A stretch of 64,000 nucleotides of DNA from Zantedeschia hybrid cultivar (GCA_030544215.1 JARZZO010000002.1:30627395-30691394); one strand, 5' to 3'. Shown: positions 46,201 to 58,520, counted from the stretch's first letter. The notes: generated by a model from the letters alone, not told the origin. Translations and numbers: made by a program.

Positions 46201-47501
46201 ACACTGTTGCACCTTGGTATGCTCACATTGTCAATTACAAGGTGACTAATCAGCTTCCGGAAGGATAGACTAAAAGTGAAAAGGACAAATTCTTTTCTCA
46301 GGAAAAATTTTATTTCTGGGAGGATCCTGAATTATTCAAATTTTGTCCTGATCAAATCATTAGGCGATGTGTCCCTGAAGAAGAACAACAGAGTGTTCTC
46401 AATTTCTGTCATAATCTGGCGTGTGGGGGCCACTTCTCAAGAAAGAAAACTGCAGCCAAAGTCCTACAAAGTGGTTTTTACTGGCCCACACTTTTCAAAG
46501 ATGCCCATGAATTTAGCAAAACTTGCCTCCGATGTCAGGCTGTAGGGAATATGGCGAAAAGGGATATGATGCCACTCAACCCAATCTTGGTGGTTGAAGT
46601 CTTTGATGTTTGGGGAATTGACTTTATGGGACCTTTTCCACCCTCTTTTGGACATACATATATTCTGGTAGCGGTGGATTATGTCTCAAAATGGATTGAA
46701 GCAGTAGCCACCCGAACCAATGATCATAAAGTGGTCATTAAATTCGTTCAGAAGAATATCTTTTCTCGGTTCGGGTGGCCCAAAGCTATCATTAGTGATG
46801 GGGGAACGCATTTCACGAATTACCAATTTCGGGCTTTGCTTAAGAAATATGGGATTAATCATAAAGTAGCTACCCCTTATCACCCCCAAACCAGTGGCCA
46901 AGTGGAAGTTTCCAATAGGGAGATCAAGAATATTCTGCAAAAGTCCGTTAGGCCCGATAGAAAAGATTGGTCTGAAAGATTAGATGATGCTTTATGGGCC
47001 TATCGGACCGCTTACAAAACCCCTATTGGCATGTCTCCTTATCGCCTGGTTTTTGGAAAAGCGTGCCACCTTCTGGTGGAATTGGAACATAGGGCTTATT
47101 GGGCCATTAAACAAGTCAATCTGGACCCAGCCCAAGCTGGTTCCCACCGAACCTTACAACTGAGTGAGCTGGAAGAGTTACGCAACGAGGCCTATGAAAA
47201 TTCAAAGATTTATAAAGCCAAAACTAAAGCTTTTCATGATAAACATATTGTCAGAAAATCATTTCTTCCCAATCAGAAAGTTTGGCTATTTAATTCTAGG
47301 CTTCGCCTATTTCCTGGAAAACTGAAATCCAGATGGGATGGACCCTTCGTGGTCGTTAAAGCCTTCGATCATGGAGCCGTTAAAATTCTGAATCCTAAGA
47401 GTGGGAACACTTTCACTGTTAATGGTCAACGGTTGAAACCATTCATTGAAAATCTTCAAAATGCACCACCTGAGTCCATAGAACTGAGTGATCCACATTA
47501 A
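43293..47501 (+). pseudogene. pol: Athila pol: protease, RT, RNase H, integrase
   Basis: Same frame as gag, ending TAA at 47499. Protease DLGASVNLLP near 44070-44099. RT has WRVCIDYRKLN (about 45040) and MPFGLCNAPATFQ; the catalytic motif is FNDD (45345-45356) where Athila elements have FMDD. RNase H has all four acidic positions (MCDAS, EKELLA, YSDHS, ADHLS). Integrase has HH-CC (HNLACGGH, CLRCQ) and D-D-E in WGIDFMG, ISDGG and GQVEVSN. Stops: 43350, 46047 (CGA to TGA likely) and 46266. No frameshifts, consistent with a recent insertion. Confidence 0.93.
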
Positions 47502-48677
47502 CTGAACTTTCGTCTGGCTGAAGACGATAAACTTAGCGCTTGTTGGGAGGCAACCCAATATTTTATTTCAGCTTTTGTATCTCTTTCCTTTTAGGTCCCT
47601 AAGCAGCAATCGCCGTGGGTATGTCGCCGCCTCGTCATTACAGGTTGTTTCGCTCCTTCACAAATTCTCTTCTGGCTGCATGTTTTTTCATATCTTTTAT
47701 GCCATTGAGGACAATGTCAATCAAGTTGGGGGGTGGGACAATCATATGCATTTATTGAAAATCTTTTGAAGAAAACTGATATCTTTTACTGAAAAATAGT
47801 CAAATTTTTTCAAAAACTTCTTTTCGCATCCTAGAAAAAAAAATTGCATGAAAATCATGTTTCATTAAGTAAATCTTAAACAAATCAGTTTTCTGATAGT
47901 CACATTGGTTAAAGAGCCTGTAAAGTTTAAATATCCCACTCTACAAAAATCTACGGCAGGATGATTTTCACACATACACGGCAACTTAGAATAAAATGAA
48001 AGATCTTAAAAGTATAGAATTGCTGGAATTATCCTCAAGGATAAGACTACTTATTCTAATTTTTCTTTTGGGTTGAACGAAAGGAATGTGTAAGATCCGT
48101 AATAGGGGACTGTCCCACTCAGCACTCTAAAAGAGGTGGTCAGTTAAAATGGACAGCTGTAAACACTAAAGGCAAAAGAAGGCGATAAAAGAGCTAAAGG
48201 AAGGTAGGTGGCAAAAAGTACGCACCTCCCCTCAGGCAATTCAAAGAGAGTGGCAAAAAGTACGCACTCTCAAAAGCAAAAGCATAATAAAATGAAGAAA
48301 CGCCACGCTAAAAAGTCCATCGCACCAAAAATATGACCAAGTCGTGAAAAGTGCTGAGTTGGGACGGGAATTGAAAAACGGTCCTCACTGACTGATCGGG
48401 AAATCTTTTATTCTCTTCTCCTCCCCAAGTAGTCTTATCTAAAGGGTAGTAAAGGCAAGAACATACCAGAAAGGTCGGAAACGAGTTCTAAGTGTGTCAA
48501 ATTTCATGCACAATCACCTGTCTGAATCAAAATATTGTGGGATATGAAAACTTTTTTTTAGCTTAACCAAACGGCTACCACTTAAATTGATTGTGAAAGA
48601 TACTACAAATAAAGCATGATAATTCATTATTTGTCCTAACATTTCCTTATTTGCATTGCTAAGGGACTAGCAATGGG
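47502..48677 (+). other. Athila 3' non-coding region
   Basis: No envelope-like frame. Starts with GCGCTTGTTGGGAGGCAACCC (about 47537-47557), a segment commonly seen after pol in Athila elements. An internal purine tract AAGTTGGGGGGTGGG lies at 47724-47738, and a predicted folded domain at 48040-48439. Confidence 0.7.
48040..48439 (+). other. Predicted ~400-nt folded RNA domain of Athila
   Basis: Outer stem GATAAGACTACTT (48040-48052) is perfectly complementary to AAGTAGTCTTATC (48427-48439). Inside it GTCCCACTCAGCACT (48112-48126) pairs with AGTGCTGAGTTGGGAC (48350-48365) with one bulge. Inside that are two hairpins with an identical 12-base loop GCAAAAAGTACG but different stems: AGGTG/CACCT (48206-48227) and GAGAGTG/CACTCTC (48246-48271). 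Such nesting is unlikely by chance. Role unknown; RNA export or packaging is speculation. Confidence 0.65.
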
Positions 48678-48691
48678 TAAGTTGGGGGGTG
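48678..48691 (+). other. Athila polypurine tract
   Basis: AAGTTGGGGGGTG immediately before the 3' LTR TG; primes plus-strand synthesis. A second near-identical tract is internal at 47724. Confidence 0.85.
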
Positions 48692-50576
48692 TGATAAAGT
48701 GTTAAATTGATCATTTAAGGGCAACCATATGCATCATACTCATATTTTTATCTGCAAAATAGCATGAAATGATAGATAATTGTGTAACAAGTCCAACGGT
48801 ACCAATTTCATCAAATTCTGACTTAAAAACTTCGTCATTTCATGTGATCAAAGGAATGTAGCGCATTTGCGGTTTTTCGACAAAACCGAGACGAAATGAA
48901 TAAATATGATGATATTTTTATGAAAATGCGCTAAATTATATTTATTTGATGTGAACAGGACATGCCGAGGATGCAGTGCAGCTGGAGGAGTTTCCGGAAA
49001 TTTGGGAGTGGTCCGGTGTGCGGATTTCAACTAAAACAGGGGTAAAAATACAAATTGACTCCTTCCTTCGCTGGAGTTTCCTTAAACCCACTGTTTCCTT
49101 TTTCTCCCCAATTTTCCAACTCCAGTCCGACTTCTTCTCCAGTTTCCTTCCCACGCCTATCTTCCTTCCTATATTAATCTATCCTCCCTTCCCACGCAGA
49201 GCTCTCTCGGAGATTTCCTCTCTCTCGTTTCTTTCCTCCACTCTCCGCAGCCCTCTCCTCTTGCTCTTCCTCTCCGGTTTCCCTTCCTCCCTCCTTGGTT
49301 CCTCTCTGTTTCCCACGGTTTCTTTTTTCTCCCTCTCTCTCTGGTTTATTTTCCTCTCTCCTCTGTTCTCTCCTTCCCCGTCTCTCTATCTCTTCTCTCC
49401 CACACGATCTCTGTCTCCTCTTCTCTCTCGGTTCCTCTCCTTCTCTCAGCAGCCCTGCAAGACTCCGCCCGGTGAAGCCGGCCTCCACGCACCAGCGGAC
49501 AGCAGTACACCCAGCGCTGCCACGCGCTGCATGCCCCCACGCGCATGCTCGTGCAGCATCGCCCCATCAGCTCCCATGCGCTGTGCCTGAAGCAAGCTCC
49601 TCAACGCACTGCCAGCGCATGCTCGTGCAGCATCGCCCCAGCAGCATCCCGGTACCTCCACGCGCATGCGAGCCTGCGGCAACATCGCACCTGCAAGCAT
49701 CCTACGGACATCCACCAGCCGCCGGCCAGCAGCTTCATGGATGCAGTGAAGCCCTTCTCCACGCCAACCAGCCTGCCAGCGTTCACGGCAGCTCCTCCCA
49801 GCAGCAACCGTCCAAGTTCCTCCTTCCTCCAACGCAGCACCAGGCTGCCTCCTCCACGCAGACGCAGCAAAGCAACACCAGCAGCTTCACTGCCTGCTGC
49901 AACCAGCCGTCAGCAACAACTCCTTCCATCAGCCTCCAGCTGCTCTCCACGTGCCTAACGTCCAGCAGCTCCTGCATGCAAACCCCTCCAGCCACCAACA
50001 GCAGCAGCTGTCCTAGCTTCATCCACGCAGCAGCAAACGCAGCCAGCAGCCCACAGATTTCTATCCCTTCTCCCATTAGTTTAAAATTAGTTTAATTGTT
50101 TAAGGATAGTTAATTGTTAATTAATATTTTTATTATTTAGTTTAAGTTCATTAAACAATTAAACTTTGAAGATTGTTTCATAATTTTTAATTAATTCTTG
50201 TTTTGCAAGTAGTTAAATTTCAACGTCTTTGTGTCACAAATTTTAGTTGTGTTTATTATTTTTCTCAATTGTGTTTGCATTTAATTTCTGAAAAAGAAAA
50301 GAAAAAAAAAGGGGATTCGTTTATTTTACGTAATTACATTTTTAGGTACATTAGTTAATTGGGACATAGTTTAAATAGGTAATTAATTAGTTCCCTCAAA
50401 TTCCAACTTATTTTTAGATTAACTAAAGTCCAAAGTTTTTAAAATTAGAATCTTAACTCCCTGTGGTTCGACTCGGACTCACCACTATTAAATTTTCAAA
50501 ATTTGATTTGAATGAGCCGGATAAATTTGGATTGAACGTTTTCATGTGTTTAACGACGCACAATTCGAAACGATCA
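48692..50576 (+). repeat. Athila 3' LTR
   Basis: 1885 bp copy of 39041-40924, about 99% identical, with the same pyrimidine and CAGC-rich blocks. Confidence 0.95.
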
Positions 50577-50581
50577 ATAGC
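50577..50581. repeat. Target-site duplication of Athila element, right copy (ATAGC)
   Basis: Matches 39036-39040. Confidence 0.95.
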
Positions 50582-50983
50582 TAATGATAAAAGGAAGAAG
50601 GACAATGTGAAAAGAGTAGTAAAAGGTGACTACTTCTACTGTAAGCAGAATGGTCACTGGAAGAGGAACTGCAAGGAGTTCTTTAACGATAAAGCTCATG
50701 AAAAGGTGAACTGTCTGAAGCTTCAGATATCTATATGATAAATATCAACTTATCAGTTAGAGATTCCACATCTTAGATATTAGATACTGGATGTACTTCT
50801 CATATCTGCCATGATGTGCAGATACTGACAAGTAAACTCAAGCTGAGAAAAGGCGAGTTGGAACTGAGGCTATGAAACGGCGCAAAAGTTGTGGTGGTTG
50901 TTGCTGGGACAGCAAACCTCAGGCTTCCATCGGGAGATGACTTATTATTAGAAGATTGTTATTATGTTCCTAGTATAATAAAG
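50582..50983 (+). pseudogene. copia-A gag C-terminus and protease start
   Basis: Continues the gag from 39040: basic linker NDKRKKDN, zinc knuckle C-KQNG-H-WKRN-C with GDYFYCKQ (about 50625-50680), a one-base deletion near 50715, then ILDTGCTSHIC (protease, with TAG before it) and GDDLLLEDCYYVPSII. It stops where copia-B has inserted at 50984 and resumes at 60379. Confidence 0.85.
50979..50983. repeat. Target-site duplication of copia-B, left copy (TAAAG)
   Basis: Pairs with 60374-60378. One copy removed joins VPSII to NIISVSCLD, as in copia-0 near 3125-3170. Confidence 0.93.
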
Positions 50984-52536
50984 TGTTGGGATTGCTGTGT
51001 CAGGATCCGACCGAAAAACGCAGTGGAATAATATGTTCGGGATCGGATCCATCCCGTTTCGATCGTTAAAATAAAACCTAAGAAAATCGAGTTCACCTTG
51101 CGCGGATTCGAATCCGCGTTCGTTTTCTGATTCCGTTGGAGCGATGCCGCAAGTCGCGCATATGCTCAACCTCTAGCGGTATCCACGTGGTTCTCCTCGC
51201 GATGGATCGTCCTCGCTTTCTCACTCGCTGCGGCGTTCGTAGATCCCATCTGGCTGCGCGTAATCTGCCGCGACATGTGGATTCTGAATCTCCCGTCGGA
51301 TGGAAGCCGGAGCAGTCGGGAACCGCACGCCCAGAAGAGAGAGAGAAAGAGAGAAAGAACAAATGACGGGTAGGTCAGGGTTGCTGGCCCCGGACGTGAA
51401 ATCCATTCTTTTATAATAAGTCAGTTTGCGGTTTTTCATAAAAACCCAGACTTATCTGAAATCTTGTCGGATTATCCATCGACTTGAAAACCATTTGCGT
51501 ATGACCCTCTAGGCCCAAATACCAGTCCAGTTAATAGCCCATTAAGTCCAGTAACCCTTTACTGACCCACTAAATTAATTAATATCCTTATATTCAATTA
51601 ATCAGTCGAATTTAATGTCCCACAATAAATTCGGACGGACTGCCGATCACGTTGGATGCCAAGCAACATCGCATGATCATGGATGGCACGGGTTATCGCA
51701 ACCCTCTATTGGAACCTTTCTGTCATCGGTTAGCGCACGGATATAATCCTTCATCCGTGCAATGTTCCCGAATCGAGCTAGGGCATGGTTTACCGTTAAA
51801 CCCTATTCGGTCGATTCACTTGAATCAGATGCTGCCAATCTGAATCCGATAACTCCTTATCGATTACAGAGTCCTCCCTGGCCAGGGACTTTAAGCACAT
51901 CATTCCCGGAACATTCTCTCTCAAACTACCGAGAGCGAATGATCCCGTATTAAACACACAATTACCTTCGAAGGCAATTCCCTGAACCCGATCTCTTGAC
52001 TTATTGATAACCCATGGTTAGGGATTCGTTCGTCAAGGTCAAAGTTCAGAAACCTACCAACAAGATATCTTTGGAGTCTCAGGTCCAAGGATCATCCACG
52101 CAACCGTGACAAATGAATCGAGCTGGTTAACAGTGAGGTGATTACCATCCAACGATTCATAGTCGGATCAGTTCAGTGAACTCATTCACCAATGAGCACC
52201 TATAGGTTCAGCATAGTGTCTCCACACAAGTGACTTATGGGATCAGTCACCCACATCATATGAGCTGAAGTAACATATACTAGTCTATCCGGATGTTTGA
52301 TGTCCTATCTCAAACATCTTATGACTAGGAACAATTAAGAACATGTGTTTATAAGTCTTCGGTCCGGTAATTATGATCTCATCATAATCTGAAGACTGTT
52401 GCACATGTTCATGGACTTCATCGTGATACGATAAACACAGATCGAATTAATTACACACAATGAATTATTGCTATTTATTAATAATCTGAATAAGTACATA
52501 GTATCGGATTGGCTTTGAGACCATCTAATACTAACA
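50984..52536 (-). repeat. copia-B 3' LTR (left on plus strand)
   Basis: 1553 bp, plus strand TGTTGGGA to CTAACA. TATA box (TATAAAA on minus) at 51409-51415. Related to, but clearly distinct from, the copia-A LTR. Confidence 0.94.
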
Positions 52537-52550
52537 ATCTCCCACTTGGA
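52537..52550 (-). other. copia-B polypurine tract
   Basis: On the minus strand CAAGTGGGAGAT lies directly before the 3' LTR and just after the pol stop. Copia-A has the equivalent at 63209-63219. Confidence 0.8.
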
Positions 52551-55500
52551 CTAAAGCCAATCACTTTTATACAGAATACCCATATTCTCTAAGTGACGCT
52601 CAAAAACATTCTGAGGCAAAGGCTTTGTAAGTGGATCTGCTATGTTGTCGGCTGAGGGAACTCTTTCCACCATGACATCTCCTCGAGCTATAATCTCTCT
52701 GATCAGATGAAAGCGCCGCAGAATGTGCTTGGACTTCTGATGAGACCTCGGCTCTTTCGCTTGAGCAATCGCCCCATTGTTGTCACACAGCAGTGGGACG
52801 GGACCAGATATGCTTTCCACCACACCAAGATCGCCGATGAATTTCTTCATCCATACAGCTTCCTTGGCGGCTTCAGCAGCAACAATATACTCAGCTTCCG
52901 TTGTCGAATCAGCAGTGGTTTCCTGCTTGGAACTTTTCCAGCTCACTGCTCCCTCATTGAGTGTAAAAACAAAACCTGATGTTGACTTGCTATCGTCAGG
53001 ATCAGACTGAAAACTCGAGTCAGTGTATCCTTGCAGCTTTAAGTCCCCTCCTCCATAGACTAGAAATAGATCCTTAGTCCTTCTCAAATACTTAAGGATG
53101 CATTTCACAGCCTTCCAGTGTTCATCACCTGGATCTGCCTGATGTCTGCTCGTAACACTTAGAGCATATGCTACATCAGGTCTGGTACATAGCATGGCAT
53201 GCATGATGGACCCTATGGCAGAAGCATAGGGGACTTTATCCATCACAGCCCTCTCTTCAGGTGTCTTGGGAGACTGACCTTTAGAGAGTGATATTCCATG
53301 TCTCATCGGTATGAGACCTCTCTTGGAATTTTCCATGCCAAACCTTTTGACAATGGTTTCTATGTACATGGATTGGGTTAAAGCTAGCATCTTCTTTGAT
53401 CTATCTCTATAGATCCGTATTCTTAATACGTAAGATGCTTCTCCCAAACCCTTCATGGAGAAGTTCTTTGACAGCCATATCTTTACTGATGACATCATTC
53501 CTACATCATTCCTAATGAGTAGGATGTCGTCAACATAAAGAACCAGAAAATGTGATTGCGCTCCCACTATTTTTCTTGTATACACAGGGTTCATCTTCAT
53601 TCTTAATGAAGCCATAAGATTTGATCGCCTCATCAAATCTTATGTTCCAGCTTCGGGAAGCTTGCTTCAGTCCATAAATAGACCTCTGCAACTTGCATAC
53701 CATGTCTAGAGATTCTTTGGATGTGAATCCTTCTGGTTGTATTATATACACCTCCTCCTCAAGGTTTCCATTGAGGAAGGCAGTCTTCACATCCATCTGC
53801 TATATTTCATAATCATGGTAGGCAGCAATGACGAGAAGAATTCTGATGGACTTAATCATAGCAACGGGTGAAAAGGTTTCGTCATAGTCAACACCTTGTC
53901 TTTGACGATAGCCTTTCGCCACTAATCTTGCTTTATAAGTTTCAATACGTCCATTTGCATCGATCTTTCTTTTAAAGATCCATTTGCAGCCGATAGGTAC
54001 TATACCATCGGGTAAATCCACCAAGTTCCAAATTTGGTTGATATACATAGACTGTATTTCAGAATTCATGGCTTCCCGCCATTTCCCGGCCTCTGGACTT
54101 TCAATGGCCTCCTGGTAAGTCTTAGGATCTTCATCCTCATTATAGAGTATCCTTGAACCATCCAAATTAATATGTCCTACATATCTTTCTGGTGGCTTAA
54201 GTACTCTTTCAGACCTACGAGGTTCCTATGTATCATTTTGAACAGGTTCAGAAACTGACGGTTCATCTGATGAACCATTGCCAGTTTGTGGGTCTGAAAT
54301 TTCTTCCAGAATTACTTTACTCCCACTGTCCTTCTGGAGAATATAATCTTCTTCCAGAAAGACAGCTCTCCTGGCCACAAACACCTTTTGTTCGCCAGGA
54401 TGATAAAAGTAATATCCATAAGTTTCCTTTGAATATCCCACAAATCTGCATTTGTGAGTTCTTGATTCCAGCTTATCTGCGTCATGTCTTTTAACATGAG
54501 CAGGACATCCCCAGACTTTAACATGTTTAAGGTCTGATTTCCTTCCATATCTCATATGGAGTGGTTTCAACAGATTTGTTGGGTACCTTGTTCAGGATAT
54601 ACATAGCCGAGCTAAGTGCATATCCCCATAAGGACACTGGTAATTTGGACATGCTCATCATAGATCGCACCATTTCCATTAAGGTGCGATTTCTCCTTTC
54701 TGATACACCATTCATCTGAGGTGTATAAGGAGCTGTAAGCTGAGAAAGGATACCATTATCCTTTAAGTATTTAATGAACTCAGTACTCAAGTATTCACCA
54801 CCCCGATCAGATCGGATGGTTTTTATACTTTTTCCTGTTTGTTTTTCTACTTCATTTTAAAATTCTCTGAATTTCTCAAAGGCTTCAGATTTATACTTCA
54901 TTAAGTATACATATCCAAACTTTGAGTAATCATCAGTGAATGTAATGAAGTATGAGAAACCACCAATGGTTTGGGTTGACATAGGACCACATATATCTGA
55001 ATGTATGAATTCTAATATGTCTTTGGCTCGTTCTCCAGTTCTACTAAATGGAGACTTAGTCATTTTACCCATTAAACATGACTCACAGGTTGCATATGAT
55101 TCATAATCAAATGGATCCAAATATCCATCTTAATGCATCCTTTGGAGTCTGTTTTCACCAATGTGTCCAAGCCTATAATGCCACAAGTAGGCTTTGTTCA
55201 TTTCATACTTACTCCTTTTAATTGAAGAACCGATATGTAAATTATCATGAGACACATTCAATAGATACAATCCATTGGACAAAATAGCAGAAGTTATTAA
55301 TTTATTTCCGAAATAAATTGAACAACTATTGTTCCCAAAATGTAAATTGTATCTAATTCTATCTAAGCATGAAATAGAAATGATGTTCCTTATTATGCTA
55401 GGTACATAATAACATTCATCTAATAAAAAAATGTCTCCAGATGGTAGCTTGAGCTACACTGTCCCCACAGCGATCGCCGCAACTCTTGCGTCGATACCTA

Positions 55501-56479
55501 GCCTCAGCTCCACCTCGCCGGTCCTCAGCTTACGCCTTCTTATCAGTGCCTGCACAGAATTGCAGATATGAGATACACATCCAGTATCTAATACCCATGA
55601 TGTACAATCTCTAATTGACAAATTTACATCTATCATATAGATACCTGAAACGTCCTGTTGCTTCACAGTTCCTTGAGCCTTGTCCTTGAGGTATTCTTTG
55701 CAATTCCTCTTCCAATGCCCTTTCTGGTGACAGTAGAAGAAATCACCTTTCTCAGCACTTTTACCTTTGTCTTTCTTGGCAACCTTTGCCTTTCTCTGAA
55801 CCTTGTTCTTATTCTTTCGAAAAGCTTGGACTGCAAGCCTTTTTCTGTTGGTCTTACCAACCATGAGGACTTGGGGTTTATCCTTCACAAGGTTCCCCTC
55901 AGCAGTCTTTAAAATGTTCAGCAGTTCAGCTAAGGTGGCCTGGATTTTGTTCATGTTAAAATTAACGATGAACTGAGCATATGACGGTGGAAGTAAAGAC
56001 AACACGAGGTATGTGTGCATCTCCTTAGGAAGTGTAATCCCAAGAGCATCCAGCCTCTCTACCCACTCAATCATCTTTAGCACGTGATTCTGTACTGATG
56101 TTCCCTCTGCCATCTGAGCCTTGAATAGATTCTTCGATATATCATATCGTTCGATTCTGCTCTACTCACCAAATAGCTCCTTCAAATGGATCATGATGGA
56201 TCTAACATCCATCTCTTCATGTTGCCTCTGCAACTCATTGCTCATAGAGGCTAACATGTAGCATTGGGCCATGGTGGAATCTTCCTTTCATTTTTCATAC
56301 GCTATCATTTCCTCCTCTGGAGCATCCAATGCTGGTTCAGCAGGAGGTTCATTATCCAAGACGTAGGCAATCTGATCAGACCTGAGGACTATCTTCAGGT
56401 TTCTGAGCCAGTCTGAGTAATTGGTGCCTGTCAAACGGTTGGCATCAAGTATGCCTCGCAACGGGTTATGGTGCGACAT
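52551..56479 (-). pseudogene. copia-B gag-pol, broken
   Basis: ATG at 56479, SHHNPLRGILDANRLTGTNYSDWLRNL. Gag core to about 55900, intact zinc knuckle C-HQKG-H-WKRN-C (GDFFYCHQ, about 55740-55695), protease DTG (about 55600), GAG-pre LGHIGENRL, integrase D-D-E (HSDICGP, RSDRGGEY, SERRNRT), RT (GCKWIFKRK to YVDD at 53526-53537) and RNase H (QGYTDSSF, TTAEAEY-like TTEAEY), ending SDWL-stop at 52551. Frameshifts near 54550 and 53560. In-frame stops include 56288, one near 56165, 55454, and ones near 55130, 54850, 54230 and 53800. RT catalytic residues survive. Confidence 0.92.
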
Positions 56480-56662
56480 TCTTGCCTACAGGAGATAATC
56501 AATTGATAATTAGCAGATATTCAGATTAACTAAAACAAGATATGGTCTTTTATTATCTAGTTTTACTCCCACTAATTTTCGACGGACTGTATAACCTTCA
56601 GATATACAGAACGGGAGACGCCGACTATCTCCTAGTGGGGATCAGAATCTCCAAACATCACA

Positions 56663-56979
56663 GTATGACTTCGGGTAAACACGTAGTATCATACCGCTAT
56701 CTCAGAGCAATCATCTCATGATAATTGCAACTCCTTGCAATATCTGATCATATTTCGGCTCCCAAGTTTAATGGTCCCGGGTAAACACAGTAGACCATTA
56801 TCCCCGGTCTAAGCTTTACCATCAATACATGACAGAGTAAAGTAGAAATATAGTTCCCGGGTAAACATGTGGATAACTATATCGTTCCTCTACTCTTATC
56901 CAAAGGCATCTAATGCCATGATCAACAGTCCTCTCAACAAACAATGGCAGACCTCGGGTAAATACATAGTATCTGCCAT
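56663..56979 (-). other. Four leader stem-loops of copia-B with covarying stems
   Basis: Loop on the element strand close to TACTGTGTTTACCCGGG. Stems (plus coordinates): GTATGA 56663-56668 with TCATAC 56689-56694; TAATGGTC 56769-56776 with GACCATTA 56793-56800; ATATAGTT 56848-56855 with AACTATAT 56875-56882; ATGGCAGA 56944-56951 with TCTGCCAT 56972-56979. Every stem is fully Watson-Crick and each is different. Same number and same place as in copia-0 and copia-A, but a different loop. Confidence 0.75.
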
Positions 56980-57599
56980 CACTTAATTAAGTTCTATTGA
57001 TCATATTGATGGAGAGCCACGCGGTGCATTCTCAATGACTCGCGCTACGGCTTAGAGTTTGTTACAAAGGTTTTACTTATTTAGTTTGGTCTCATCCTAG
57101 GTGATAGTATTAAATATATCGAATATATTATCAATACTAATAACCTAGCAAATATTAAGCACACGCATCACATACATGTCATTAGTGTGGTCATGGACGG
57201 CACTGTGGTTTGACTTGAGCCAGACAGTCAAACACACACACGTACACAATATAACAACTTATATCATGAGTCTGCAAACCCATGGATTCAATGAACTCCT
57301 TCATTTTCATCTAGTCAGCAGTTGTGGATCATCCTCGCTCCGTGCGCAGCTGCCTCGATCAAATTACATCATAATTCTCAATTACATAATAATTCAAAAG
57401 AGGAAACCTTATGGCGATTACATCGAGGACGAAGGTAGAAGTACAATAGAATATGAGAGGGAGAGGTTCGCAGACCTCTATCTATTAATAAACAATAAAC
57501 CACACAATAACATTCCATATCCACAAATAATGTTCGTCCATGACCACCATGTGTTTTTGTTAAACAAACCACACATGAATTTACACATCAAATGGCTAA

Positions 57600-58069
57600 A
57601 TTAAAATTTTCAAAAATAATTAATAAATTTTGGTTTCATAAAACCAGGGACCAATCAAAAATTGGATTTAGAAATTTTTCGAAAAATTTTACAGTTTAAA
57701 CATACTAATTTAAATCAAATTCAAACAAGCAGTTAACATACATCAAATGTACATCAAAATTCCAAAATATAACTTTCTAAAATATTCCATGCTAATTACA
57801 AATTAATCTAACAATTAGATTAATTAACTTATGTTATTTACTATTATCACATATGAATCTAACAATTAGATCATAAAGTTAAAGTTAATTAATCATTTAA
57901 CATTTAAATAAATAATTAACCATAACTATTAACAACATTTGTTAATCATGATAATAATAAAAATTGTTATGAGTTTCCAGAAAATTAAATTGAATAAAAC
58001 TTCAATTTCAAGACAACTTTTGAAATTTTATAAGTTTCAAAACAATTTAAAATCAAAACCCAAAAATTT
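57600..58069 (-). repeat. copia-B AT-rich leader segment
   Basis: Counterpart of the AT-rich array. Contains AATCTAACAATTAGATT (57807-57823) and a related unit near 57857. Copies are fewer than in copia-0 and copia-A. Confidence 0.5.
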
Positions 58070-58520
58070 TAAGGTGATTCAGCCCCCCCCCCTCTAGTCG
58101 AACCAAGGCTCAGCCCAGCTGAGCCTGGGGTTCGGACCAGGGGTGCCTGGTCCACACCAGGGGGTGTCGGGCTCAGATCCAGTCTGAGCCCGGCCTGGCC
58201 CGGTCGGACCATGCGGCTAGGAAACCCTAGCCGCATGGCCCGAACCGGGCCCCCTCCTTCCCCCCTGATGGCGGCGCCTGCAAGCAGGAGCCGTGCGGGA
58301 AGGGGGTGGGGTGGCTGCCGGCGACCGCCCCGGCGCCGGGAGGGAGCCGGACCGCCGCCGGTCACCTCGCCGGTGCAGGACGGCGCTCCCACCGCAGTTT
58401 GCCCCCCTTTTTGGGGCCCCGATTCCTGCGCATAGCAGTCGGTTTCGAGGGGAAAAGAGAGGCCCCTTTTGGCGGCCGGAAGCCGTCGATCAGGCCATGC
58501 CGGCGCCGGAGGTGGTGAAG
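58070..58520 (-). other. copia-B GC-rich leader block
   Basis: GC-rich island with repeated CCAGGGG/CCTGG inverted tracts (58135-58165) and a telo-box-type AAACCCTA at 58222-58229. Overlapping G/R/P-rich frames are compositional. Confidence 0.6.

Larger units (their letters stand above)
39041..50576 (+). mobile_element. Athila-type Ty3/gypsy element, young
   Basis: LTRs 39041-40924 and 48692-50576 are about 99% identical (I counted roughly 17 differences). Duplication ATAGC. Primer site, gag-pol in one frame, a long 3' non-coding region and a purine tract are all present. The lineage is shown by DLGAS protease, KACHLLVELEHRAYWA in integrase and the AGTTGGGGGGTG purine tract. No envelope-like frame is seen after pol. 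Four in-frame stops inactivate it. Confidence 0.95.

Noticed and set aside
47502..48691. Envelope-like gene after Athila pol
   Set aside because: No open frame longer than about 65 codons and no signal peptide or membrane segment.
51136..51366. Short frames repeated at 58933-59208
   Set aside because: They lie inside both copia-B LTRs and have no domain.
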